A stretch of DNA of 64,000 nt from Lumnitzera littorea (Eukaryota; Streptophyta; Magnoliopsida; Myrtales; Combretaceae): positions 4,501,978-4,565,977 of the forward strand of contig JAMXBB010000004.1 of NCBI GenBank assembly GCA_024138015.1, read 5' to 3'. A program made the translations under genes and the position numbers. Positions 1-11,212 of this stretch are shown in pieces. The notes below the pieces were generated by a model. That model was not told where the DNA came from and searched no databases. It saw only the letters and a program-made list of their open reading frames with translations. The stretch's first letter is position 1. Every line of letters starts with the position of its first letter.

Positions 1-1354
1 GTCCGGAGTTAGTCTTAGTCCCCGGAGTACTAGGGGGTACCTTAGAACAAGTCTTAGATGCAAGCAAGAAACTGTAAGGTATGACAAATAAAATTTATTT
101 TATTGAGGTTATTATTATTATTATTTTTATAATTTTTATTAATTTTCTGTATTTTCCTATAGTTTTTATTTTATTTATTTTTTGGGTTGTGATGTTTATG
201 TAGAATTAAGAATGCCGGGCCGGTTGGCTCTCCGGTCGGGAAGTTCCCAGCACCACAGAAAGGTCTGTTTCTACACTCTCTGTAACCATATGTAATAAAT
301 ATAACAATATACACTGCATTTAAAAGTCTCGAATTTTGTATAAGATGTTTAGGGTACTAGTTGTAACAGAGCCAACCTATTACTCTAAAGATTCGCTATA
401 ATTTCCGATCCTCGCTATACTTTGAATTGAAATCACCAGTCTTGATGATATGTTTCCATGCAAGATTTTTGAAGTTTTCTAGTAGTCAAATTGTTGTCAT
501 TTTCAGGAGAATGGCGGAGGATGTCGCTGCCCGCCATGCTCGTTGGTGAAACAATTGGAGAAATCCTTCAAGCAAGTCAATTTGCTAGAGAGATTCTGTC
601 TTCTGTTTCTAACAAAACGAGCAAAGGATCGATGGATGACCCGAAAACTCCGCTAACACAAGGCAAGAAGCAGAGAGTTCATCTCGAAAACTCTGAACTA
701 AAAGCCAGAAGGAAGAGGGAGAAGCAGAACAAGAAGTTGCAGTCATTGAGATCAGAATCTAACTCTCCATGTCTTCGAAGGGCTCGATCCCGAATCAACT
801 TCAAGGTTTCTTCTCCCCTACGAAAACCTGAAATTGGGAATGAAACTACAAGGTTTTTGGCTAATAGGGTGTCGCCTAGGAACAAGCCATGGGCTAAAAA
901 AGCTGTTTTGTTCCCTAATCCTTTGTACTCGATCGCACCCTCGAAACAACAGCAGCATAAGCTTTGCAAGACAAGATCGCCTCCTCCTAGGAAAAGAGAG
1001 GCAGTTCCACACAAGTTCTTGATCAAGTCGCCGCCTGCCGCATCTTCGGCTTCCAAATTCCAAGTAAAGATCAGGTCACCACCACCAAAGGTCTCATCGT
1101 TTTCTCCGACAAGGCCTTCTGCTAGTTTGGTCAGGAAATCATCACCTAAGGCTGCATCATCATCCACTGTTTCGAAACTCCGCCGATCCTTGTCACCTGC
1201 GAGATTGGCTAACAGATTGATGTCTCCATTAAAGGGCAGGAAGTCTGTTCAGCAGAAGAGCAGTGATGATGGGGTTATCAGTGGGTTGAAGCAGCGGCCG
1301 GCTTCATCAGCTATCATAAGAGTCTCGACTCGAAGAATTCAAGTAATGGGTTGA
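1..1354 (+). CDS. TAN1: TANGLED1-like microtubule-binding protein, last three exons (5' end outside window)
   Basis: TANGLED is a basic, Ser/Pro/Arg-rich plant protein that binds microtubules and marks the preprophase band and cortical division site, guiding the new cell wall with POK kinesins. Three exons join in frame: <1-78 (donor GT at 79), 204-262 (acceptor TAG, donor GT at 263) and 507-1354 (acceptor TTTTCAG, stop TGA 1352-1354). They encode about 26, 20 and 282 residues. Family landmarks seen: SPRSTR...LRTSLRCKQET in the first exon; KNAGPVGSPVGKFP in the second; then GEWRRMSLPAMLVGETI, ILQASQ, LKARRKREKQNKK, RARSRINFK, LANRVSPRNKPWAKKAVLFP and a run of SPPP/SPxK motifs typical of this intrinsically disordered family. 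From memory of Arabidopsis TAN1, roughly 60 N-terminal residues lie upstream of the window. The frame is open with normal splice sites, so it is probably functional. It is convergent with the GUX-like gene. Confidence 0.9.
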
Positions 1355-1526
1355 TATATGCTCTGCCCCTTCTGCATTTGTATTTGGAACGAACGAGGAT
1401 CATGTTGAATGTCAATTGGTGTCCTTATGTTTGTGTAGTCAGTCAGTCTTAATCATCTCATTGAAATATACAGCAAGAGAATACTTGTTTAAGCATTTTG
1501 TTTTTGCATTGCTTGGATCTTAAATG

Positions 1527-1532
1527 AATAAA
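1527..1532 (+). terminator. Probable polyadenylation signal of the TANGLED1-like gene
   Basis: An AATAAA hexamer lies about 175 bases after the TGA stop, in T-rich sequence. Distance and context suit a plant near-upstream element. Plant poly(A) signals are loose, so this is only the best candidate. Confidence 0.4.
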
Positions 1533-1603
1533 GTTGGGATTTCCAACTGAATCCATTTATATAGAGAAAAGCTTCACTAATCATGAGATGTACAATGATT
1601 TTG

Positions 1604-2034
1604 ACTTATACAGTTAAATCATAAAATATCCGCATGACCTCTCATGACTAATGAAGGTTGTCCCGTGTTTTCATGTCTTAGGAATATGATAAAACTTAAC
1701 AATTGTAAAAAAAAAAAAAAAATTTAAAAATAGTTAAAAAGAAAGTTTTCCCATCCATTAGAGATTCATTTTTATTAAAATTTGAGATTATATAGTATTT
1801 AATAAGAAACATTTCGGTAGTACTTATACAGTTAAATCATAAAATATCCACATACTAATAATGAAGGTTGTCTAGTGTTTTTATGTCTTTGGAATATGAT
1901 AAAACTTGACAATTGTAAAAGAAAAAAAAATTTAAAAATAGTTAAAAAGAAAGTTTTCCCATCCATTAGAAATTCATTTTTATTAAAATTTGAAATTATA
2001 TAGTATTTAATAAGAAATGTTTTGGTAGTACTAA
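1604..2034. repeat. 218-bp tandem direct duplication downstream of TANGLED1
   Basis: Two adjoining copies, 1604-1821 and 1822-about 2034, both start ACTTATACAGTTAAATCATA and end with TAATAAGAAA followed by a GGTAGT motif. They share an internal oligo-A tract followed by a long identical block around GTTTTCCCATCCATTAGA. Differences are scattered substitutions and A-tract length, so this is a fairly recent local duplication. No coding content is seen. The rest of 1355-3073 is AT-rich intergenic DNA with nothing else recognised. Confidence 0.85.
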
Positions 2035-3073
2035 TATGCCACTCAGATCAATGAGTGGAGTATAGTTATTTATAAAATTTTGATACGTAAATATATAATT
2101 GACACTTTTTCAAAAAATACGTTTATTCATATACATAAATCAAAATTTTATCAATATTTATATACTATTCAATTCACGTAGCATGTTAACTTATATTTCG
2201 TACTTAACTTAACATTGCACGTCACTCATCATTGAATCTTTTTTCATACTTAGCACTCATTAGATTTCTTCATAGACTATATTAACTTAAATTGCTAAAG
2301 CAAATCAACACAATTAGCTCCAGTTATGGACTAATCACCTTTTAGTGAAAAAAGTTTATAGTAAATTAGGAATACATCCCTTTATATCTATTTGATGTGT
2401 ATACTTAGCCTCTATTTTTAAAATTGGGTATTTAAGTTTCTAACTATTTTTTTTTTAAAGAAGTGTTTTAAAGACTACTATAAAAATATATATTTCTATT
2501 TTACTGAATGCCAACTAATAAAATATGGTCTTACAAATACCCTTTTTCTCCCCTTAAGATTTGAGAGCTTAACTGCCACAATTTCAAAGAAAAGCTAAGT
2601 CCACATCAAGCATTCATAAGGAGCTTATTTTCAATTCATTCAAGGATTTGGAAAGATGGTTATTTCATATTTGCTTCATAAACTTAAGAGGTAAAGAAGA
2701 TTTCTCTCCTCCAATGCATCAAGATTTCCATGTAACCAATTTATTGAAAATGAAAATAAAAAAAATTATCTGCCAAAAAGGGTAAATTCAATACTAAGCA
2801 AATTCTAAAATATATTCTCCCTATGTCAATCCATAATCAAATTGAAAAAACAAAAACCTTCCACATGGAGTGTTCAACATAATGTATGATTAAATAATAA
2901 TGTAAAACACGATAAAACTATCATGTAATTTTAATTTACTCTTATATACCACTAAATCAACACTCCACATAGTATTTCGCTCATAATAATTCTGTTCTCG
3001 ATGAAATTGAAAGATTTTTTTTTTTTTTTTTGTTGATTTTGTCTAAATGTAAATGCTACCATAAGATCAATCT

Positions 3074-6000
3074 TCATGAAACATCTTGTAATCTTCTACT
3101 ATCTTTCACCACAATCCTCCAATGCCCATTTCCCAAAGTATCCCTTTCAGCCTGTTCTCTCCTATACCTCAATTTGGCATCCATTATCTCAGAAAGCCCA
3201 CAATACCTTTGCAACTCCTTTGGCATTTCATCATGCAAGTCCCACCATACCTTCATTGCACCGTCACTAGCAAATATGTTATGCTCAAAATCATCCCAAT
3301 TGCAATCATAGTCCCTATAACATGTCCATGGCTTGTATCCTAGAAAATGGATTGCCCAAATGTTGTTGGTCTCAATCTCATGGTTATCACCAGGAACCCT
3401 ATTGAAACTCTTGAGTAAATTAATTTTAGATGGCAACCTATGCCACCATGTGAAGATCTCATTTAGAAAACCTTGGTCACCTCCATTGTATGACCTTACC
3501 TTAAAGCTCTTCAACATCATGTCCTCAAACATGCAATTTGATGGCTCAATCACCATGATTCCCGAATTGAATATCACCTTATCATTACGAGCAGCAGATA
3601 GTTCGGGGTAATTGAAGAATTCATCTAGGTTTTTCAGAACGATTAGATCCGAATCGATGAACATAAGCTTGTCATACTCTACCAATTGCCATATGCGCAA
3701 TTTGCTGTAGTTCCATTCATTGTAGGACCCTTTTGGTGCAAAGGGTGATCGGATGCGGTGGATGCGCTTGATCTTCCACCCGGCGGCGGTTAGACCGGCC
3801 AAGGAGTTGTTTGAGATGGAGTCATCGGCGAGGAGGATGAGGTCCTTTGTTGAGCCGGTTCTTCTAATGCTGTAAGCTAAGGATATCGCACCACAGACAT
3901 AGTTTTCTGAGGAATGGAGGACTGTCACATAGGCCTCTCTTCGAGGAATTATTCTGGAATTCACTATTTTTAATGTTGATTTCGCCATGTACTCCCTCCA
4001 TCTCTCGTTGCCTACAATTTGATTTAACAACAACAAATTAAGAGTGCTTCCTAGTAAAATATATAACTGATTAGTAAAAAAAAAAAAAAAAAAAAACCAG
4101 AGTTTAAATAAATGAATGTTGGAATTTTAAATTAATTGTGTCAAGCTAATTGTTTTAATATATAGTATGAAATCCTCTTACTACCTTCTAAAATTAATAA
4201 TACTAATTTATTCCGTTTAAAAAACCAATATTCATATTATTATTAGGTTACAACGGTTTTAGTATACTATATATAATGTAATGATGCATTTTTATTAACA
4301 GCAGTTTATATGTTAAGGGATGTGGTGACTAGTGATCATATTGAGGATAATTAAAATAAATCATATCAATTAATTATGAAAATTTTTAAAATTACAGCAA
4401 TATTCCCTACTGTATGAATTGTAGGCTTTTCCCTCTCCAATATATATAGGGCCCGCAATTATTGCATACATGGAACAGCACTGGATGGGGAAAAAAAAAT
4501 AACGTGACATTGCCAAAAAAAAAAGAAAAATTAATAGAAGAAAAACTTTAAAGATTAGGAAATAAATTAAAATAGAACAAAAAAAAGAAGCAAAAACTGA
4601 AAAAGTTTAGTGACTTTCACTGTATTTGGTAGTTTTTAATAGAAGAAAAATAAACGAAAATGAGTAATAGAAAAAAGAAATGAGTGACAATGAAATGAAA
4701 TAATTTTGTATATGATAATATATGAAGGAAAGGGAAAGAAATGATTCTGTTTATTTTGTTTGGTTTCTCTTCAAAGAAGAAATGAAAAAAAAAAAAATGT
4801 AGTTTAAGATAAAGTTGAGACTGTTTTTAATTTGATAAACTTTGTTACAAAGAGCATTTTGTAATTATATCTCATTTCCATTAGTTTCTCTTGAAAATTG
4901 AAAAAAAAAAAAAAAGATAGCTTCAAAGTGGAAATATTCTCACTCAATTTTTTTTTCTTTTCTTTTATACCCATTTTCACTTTCTACTTAAGTTGCCAAA
5001 CACATTTCCTTCGACTCAGCTCCCCTTTCCGCAGCTTTCCGCCGAACCAAACATAGTGTTAGTCTGGTGCAACCCAAACAACCGAATATCCATCCCAAGG
5101 ACAACTCGTGCCTTATTATCTATCACCACCATATCCTATCCACCGCACCACCGCCTCCACTATCTATATCCCCCTCCCAAAATCAAACCATGGTCGCGAA
5201 TGCCCCACTAAAAAGTCATAAGTTGTGCCATCACCAGATTGGTTGGTTACTATCAAGAAATTAAAGAGAAAGGTCATTTACACAGATTATCTCTAAAAAT
5301 CTTTAAAAAGTTGTATAGAATTCAAACTTTTTTAAAAGTTAGTTTTTACCTACATGAAAAATTGAGATACCGATACGATAATTTAAATATAAATGGATCA
5401 TAATCTATTATTATAAGTAACTCATATAAACCATTAATAATGGTAAGTGGTTATTAATCATCATTACAAAGAGTTGATTAGCCATAAAAGGTTAAGGAAT
5501 GATCGGTAATATTTTATATTTTGTTTTCAACTTTCTTGCCATTTTTTTTTCTTTTCTGTTTTTAACGATCTTTCTTTTTTTCTTTAACATTTTATGTTTA
5601 TTTAGTTTTTTTTTTCTTTACTTTTTTTTTTCCATCTACAATACAACTTGAGGAAGAAGAACTCAAACCTTATCTATCTTAAGATACTAATATTTATATC
5701 ACTAAGTTATACGATTTTGATGAATTTTTTTAACTTTAGTTAATTAAACAAATATAATCGATTGCTACATCATCTTTTTAAGGGCAAGTGCTGATTTTTA
5801 AAGAAGTTCATGGTCCGTACAATTTCCAAAATTGTTAGAAACGATCCATATAATACCCTAAAAAAACGAAAGATGTATATGTTTAATGCGATTTTACAGA
5901 TTTTCTACATAGTCGGTGTAATTTCTTTATTAAAGAAAAAATTCCCCTCTCTTCTATTTTTCATATTGAATAAATCACATCAATTAACCTTCATAAGTTC

Positions 6001-7699
6001 TATAATTCCGCACCATCAACTCTTTCTTTCTTTTTTTTTTTTTTCAACTATCGTATTATAAGAAACAATCCAAATTGTTTTGTTATGTTACGAGACTATT
6101 ATTCATATTATTAAATTATTATTTATATTATTAAATTATAATTATAATGATTTTACCTATACTGTCAACTCTTAATACGAGACATTTCACAATTAGATTA
6201 CATCTTATGTTTCTAACAAGATTAGTAAACACGGGACTACAATTTACATCTACGATAGATTTCATAAATGCATGAAGCAGGGCTTATCACTCTGATAGGA
6301 AGGTACAGAAAATGGAATTGTCAATTAACCATCAAACTTAGTATGGTAAGAATCATTTAATTTGTCCTCATATAATTTTTTTACTTTTTTCTTTTGTTTT
6401 TTTTTGAATTTGGACCACATTTCCAGTAGAAATATCCTTTAAATGGAATAAGCACACGTTCTCTCTCTCTCTCTTTTTGACTTATTGATATTTATTTATT
6501 TTTATACAGTAATCATATATTGAGTTTTTCTGGATATATAGAAAGAAAATCCATATATAGTTTCTAAAATTTGTATAAAATACATGAATAATATTTACCT
6601 AATTCTATTTTTCATCAATCCACCAACACTTATTATCTGCATTTTTTAATATTAGCGAAATATTTTTCTATAATTCTGACTTCCCTTCTAATAGTAACCT
6701 TTGTTTCAAACCGTGAATTCATATGTTTAACTTTATTTATTTGCCAAGACTATGGTAATCTATTTAGTATGGTAAGAATCAATGTAATTTGTCCTCATAT
6801 AACTATAATCTCATATGATATCATGTATTTCGAAAAGACTAGTTTACATGGTTCTTTAACAAGTAAACTCGTGGAATCCATCATTATATACTAACAAAGA
6901 TTATGTTACATATATATTCATGGGATTGAGCATACTTACCAGCCACAGCATATGGAGGAGCAAGTTGGCATGTTCCGACCGGCATGAGCAACTTTTGAAA
7001 CAACCTCTTCAAGTCCGGTCTATAAACCCTATAATCCCCTACTTGCCTGACCAACTCATCACATCTAAAAATTTCCACCATCGGCCCACAAGACCCGGTG
7101 AAAACCACATGCACGGTCCGGTTCCTCACTCCGCTTCTCAAAACCAAGTTAGCCACCACCAAATTGACTTGCAACCTAAAAACATCCCTAATCCCCTCAC
7201 TATCATCCCCACCACTTCCACAAGGGACTCTAGCAACAACCACGTCAAGGTCGCGGTATTTTCTCGACCTTGGCATAGGGATTTCGGGACATGTAGGTTT
7301 GCTCCATTCCCCGTCTTCATCGATCCATTGGGGAAAAAATTTCTTCCAATCGAGATTTTTGCGAACACGATTGAATTTGACGCTCACAACCCTAGCAAGG
7401 CCTTTGAGATCATACTCATAATCCATACCATTATCGAAATTGACCAAACCAATGTTGACCTCCTCCTTGCCATTGACTTCCTTTTCGATAATCTTATACC
7501 ATGTTGGGAGCTCGTTTTCATTTCTAGCAACAAGGTGGTAATACAAATGTTGTTTTTGCCATGAATATATGTTGAGAAGTTGTCTTGTTGGCTTGAAGGA
7601 AATTATGAGGACAAAAAGAGCAAGGGAGAGACAAAAGAGAAGGGTTGTGAATAATTTTTGCTTGGATGATCTACAGTTACCACCACCTTTAGAGGCCAT
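3074..7699 (-). CDS. GUX4: GUX4/GUX5-like glucuronosyltransferase of xylan (GT8), two exons
   Basis: GUX/PGSIP enzymes are Golgi type II membrane proteins of family GT8 that add glucuronic acid side chains to the xylan backbone. Exon 1 is 7699-6940 (donor GTAAGT) and exon 2 is 4011-3074 (acceptor TTGTAG, stop TGA). The split Gly codon joins in frame and gives 565 residues, close to Arabidopsis GUX4 (about 557). The chosen start MASKGGG gives a short basic tail and one anchor helix at residues 16-35; an in-frame ATG 33 codons upstream would add a non-conserved tail. Exon 1 carries the plant-specific region (FFPQWIDEDGEW, VARVPCG, DVFRLQVNLVVANLV, GSCGPMVEIFRCDE). Exon 2 carries the GT8 fold: AYVTVLHSSENYVCGAI, YNEWNYSKLRIWQL, the Mn-binding DSD at 373-375, FNSGIMVIEPS, GGDQGFLNE and HFLGYKPW. 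No frame breaks. The short length and sequence fit the GUX4/5 clade better than GUX1-3. Confidence 0.88.
4012..6939 (-). other. Large intron of the GUX-like gene (2.9 kb)
   Basis: Bounded by GT at 6939-6938 and AG at 4013-4012 on the minus strand. It is AT-rich with long A and T runs, a (CT)n microsatellite near 6455-6473, and a direct repeat of about 36 bases (TTAGTATGGTAAGAATCA...TTTGTCCTCATATAA) at about 6339-6376 and 6766-6802. A mixed C-rich patch lies at 4990-5230. No coding or transposon domain is recognised. Confidence 0.7.
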
Positions 7700-7751
7700 T
7701 TCAAAATCATCAGCCTTAACACATTCGATTAGGTCGTGTTTGGGTGATTGA

Positions 7752-7762
7752 GTATTTATATG
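7752..7762 (-). promoter_or_regulatory. Candidate TATA box of the GUX-like gene
   Basis: On the minus strand the sequence reads CATATAAATACTC about 55 bases upstream of the chosen ATG. A second candidate, TATATAAAAACG, lies at about 7899-7910 and would give a more usual 5' leader of around 170 bases. The sequence cannot say which is used. Confidence 0.35.
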
Positions 7763-8145
7763 GCTTGAAATGTGAGAGAGTTCGTGCATGGGATGCACGT
7801 TGTGATTTACACTTGTAATACTTGCCTCCTCGTTGATGGATATTAAGGATTTTATTAATGTTAAAATGTCTCCAAAAAGTCAAGGTGTTTTCTACGTTTT
7901 TATATAAGATTGTTTCTCCACTGGCAATTCGCATATTATGGTATGATATTCATTGTTATCTTGCCTAAGCATGCCAAACAAAGTTTTCTACACGAAATCT
8001 TTTAAAGAAATAATAAAAATATTATAATTAAAGAAATTACATGCAAGAGACAACTTTCAAAATCGTAGAATATCGTTTGATTTCAAAATAGAGAAACTAA
8101 GTACTCATAAAATAAATGCAAGGGGTATATTTTGTTTACCTAAAT

Positions 8146-8354
8146 CCATTGTTGTCAAAATCTCAATTCTACTATTTATTTCAATGCATAAGATTAATAG
8201 CATCATATAAAATCAGTAAAATCGTATATAAAAGTTTATAATTTTACTAAAAATTTACGTATAAATAATTTTATATTCATTTTAATTATAAAAAAACAAT
8301 ATAAAATCATAAACTCGTAAAATCGTATTTTTAAGTTACGATTTTGATATCCAT
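8146..8354. mobile_element. hAT-like MITE with perfect 8-bp target-site duplication
   Basis: A 209-bp AT-rich element with imperfect terminal inverted repeats: left end CATTGTTGTCAAAATC, right end (reverse complement) ATGGATATCAAAATCG. It is flanked by identical 8-mers ACCTAAAT at 8138-8145 and 8355-8362. An 8-bp duplication points to the hAT superfamily. No coding capacity. Relatives occur at 35244-35468 and, as a longer form, at 38301-38994. The flanks 7800-8137 and 8363-9300 are AT-rich non-coding DNA with nothing else recognised. Confidence 0.8.
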
Positions 8355-9830
8355 ACCTAAATTTATCTAAGTAACGTGGACATAATCGTAAGAATGCGAT
8401 CTCATGGTGTTCTTGCTAAAAAAAAAAAAATTGTAATTATGGATATTATTAATTTGCTTTCTATTTGATGATTTTTTTTTTTTTTGGTATATTCATGATG
8501 TTTAGGTTCTCCAAAATATCAAAATTTAATATTACCATATCAATTGAAGTGGTTGTTAAGTAAACAACAAATAGCATTGCTACACAATGATGAAAAACGA
8601 AATAAGGACTAATGCGTTGATATATCATCATAGAAAATGGTCTTTTACCTATTTCAGATTATTTCATTTCTAACTGAAATTGTTAGATATTTATTTAGTA
8701 GTTTATTGGTGAAAAAAGTTCTGAAAATAGAAGCACTTAAAACAATTGAATTCGGGGGGATGGGGTGTGGAAGGTAAAATAGTAATCTGAAAAGTGGAAA
8801 CAGTTTTTATTATACGTAATCCAGAAATTTAATGAATCCGGGGTAAGAACAAAATAAATAAACTCAACAAAATCTATGGAAATAGAATTGGCATGCGTTT
8901 CGAAGGAGTGTTCAACACAATTGTATTGACATGGTTAAGAAAACTAATTAAGACAATACTTCTCGGTAGTGGATAACCAATAAGTTTATCTTTTTTATTT
9001 TTATTTTTACTTTTTTGAGAGGGGAGGAGGAGGGAGGTTGTCTCATAGTGGTTAAATAGGACTATTTTGATTCAATTATAATACATTCGGAATCAAGTGT
9101 CATGATATTTGGTTCAGTAGACTTGGGTGAGTTTAATTAATTCGTATCTAATTCTACTATGGATCTAATTTGAGTTGAAAATTTAAGTTTGTTCAAGGTC
9201 GAGGTTTTGAAATTTTAAAAAACTAAAAGGCCCTACCCTTTTTATACCAAAATATCTCTCTCCAAGCTTGAGGTGAGAAAAAAAAAAATAGAATAACTAA
9301 AATTTATAATCACATAATTGCATTGTTGACAGTCACCATTCGGCTTGAAGCTCTGGAGGCCCAAGCTCATTACGAGGCCCAGTTAACCCTCTCAAAAGTC
9401 CCTCTTGCCTTGGTTGAAATGGTCTATCCATCAGGGTATGAGTATAAGCTAGCACAAAGAAAAACACTAATACTGGCCATTGTGCTGAGGCCATTAGCCG
9501 ATGCCTAAACGATCCTTGAATACTTTTATCTCTACTTGAGCCTTCCTCTTAGTGTAAATAACCAAGAGCTTGAGGGCCTCCCCTGAGCTTTCTTAACTCG
9601 AGCTCCAAGTAATTAAAAGCTCTTTAAGGATCTAGTATTTCACCATTTGGCCATAAGAGAAGTGCGTACCCCTCACCAAGAGTGACTTTCAGATAGGGCA
9701 CAACCTAATGAACCCCAGCTTACCTCTCCTCCATCTCTCTTTTCCTCCTTAGTAAATGCAATAGGATATCCTAGTATACAACCTAGAGGTCTAGCCATTA
9801 AGCTATGACAATCGCCTATGCCAATATGAT

Positions 9831-10536
9831 AGGCTTATCTCCCCAATCTCTACAAACTAGTAGAAGGGTGAGAGTTCTTTCTCATATTAATAGTACCTTC
9901 ACTTGGAATTGTGTTAAGGCTAATCCTTGTATGCTACGAAACTGAGCAGGTTAGTCCCCTTACTAGGTAAGGGGATCCCTTTTGGAACTCTTCTTAGTTA
10001 ACAAGCCACTATATTCTCTCAGTTTAATTCCCATCATTTTCCTTACTAACTTGAGTATTGGAGGACCTTCATTAGCTATGCCAAAGAGGGGTTTTTTGTA
10101 GGTCTATCACCATTAGTAGTTATTAGACTACTAAAAGCTCAACTAAAGACTACTTTAGTGATATTTGCTATTACAAGCTTGTCCCCCTAGTCTCTATTAG
10201 CCAGTAGAAGGGTAAGAGTCATTTCTCATATTGACAGTGCCTTCACCTTAGATTGTGTTTAGGCTAATCTTCGTGTACCACATAGCTGAGCATGTCATCC
10301 CCTTTACTTATAAATAAGAGGTAAGGCATCATGTAAGAAAATCCCTTTTAGAACTCTTCTCAGTTAACAATCCGATAAGTTCTCTCAATTTAATTCCTAT
10401 TACTCTCCTCACTATCTTGAGCATCAAAGGGTCTTCATTGGCTATGCTAAAGGGGCTTTTTGTAGGTCTAACATCGTCAGCAGCCATCAGACCACCAAAA
10501 GCCCAACTGAAGACTAATCTAGTGATATTTGCTATC
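9831..10536. repeat. Degenerate ~343-bp tandem repeat, two copies, unknown family
   Basis: Copy 1 (9831-10173) and copy 2 (10174-about 10536) align end to end. Shared blocks include AGTAGAAGGGT, CTTTCTCATATT/CATTTCTCATATTG, GGAACTCTTCT/AGAACTCTTCT, TCTCAGTTTAATTCC/TCTCAATTTAATTCC and GTGATATTTGCTAT. Copy 2 has about 20 extra bases. On the minus strand copy 2 has a short open frame, but it looks like no family I know. The GC content is higher than that of the neighbourhood, as is that of the leading stretch 9311-9830, which suggests the remnant of one larger repetitive element. Between 10540 and 11212 nothing is recognised. Confidence 0.75.
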
Positions 10537-11212
10537 AGCATGCCTTATTGTTAATAAAACAAATCTATCATGATCCCACTTTCTTTTAGTTCTCTTCATA
10601 TTTGCTACATTATACTATTTAAATATAAAATAGAAACATTTACTCTCATTTCCCTCCTTCCTTCCCTTCTTTTCCCTTCATCCTTATATCTCCCCATTAC
10701 CCTTCATAGTAATAAAATTGTTTGTATAATTTTATGCGATAGGATTAAAAAAACATATTGAAATAAGGTCCTTCTTTTCGAAAAAAAAAAATGAGGATTC
10801 AGATCCTCTCAGTTTTTCCTTGATCGACTTTCTCAATATACCAATGAGTGGTTGATATTATCAGAACTTTTAGAATACATCATAATGTTATCATGACATC
10901 ACTTCTTTTATGTAATCATAATCATTGATTAGATGTAATAGTATCTTAAAGGGGTAAATTGAAAAAAAAAAAATCAGAGAAGCTAAATTGAAAGGATTTA
11001 ATTACTTAAAAATAAGCTTCTATATTAACCAATCCCTGTGAGGAACTATATTTATTGGTTGAGGATATTATAAAGGCTTCCTTACTCTTCAACCTCGACA
11101 AAAATTCCAATAAAGATGCTATTATTTAAAGTTTTGTAGATAACATAAGGGAAAAAAGAAAGAAAGAAGGTGAAACACAAGGCTTTAAGAAGCAATAGTT
11201 ACTAATAAAATT

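Noticed and set aside
679..1167. Long open frame on the minus strand across TANGLED1
   Set aside because: It lies opposite the conserved TANGLED1 exon, whose strand is fixed by splice sites and family motifs. The antisense product matches nothing.
5810..6061. 83-codon open frame in the GUX intron
   Set aside because: Low-complexity AT-rich sequence, no family match, inside an intron on the other strand.
6920..7564. Long plus-strand open frame (214 codons) opposite GUX exon 1
   Set aside because: The minus strand encodes the conserved GUX N-terminal region, so this is a mirror frame.
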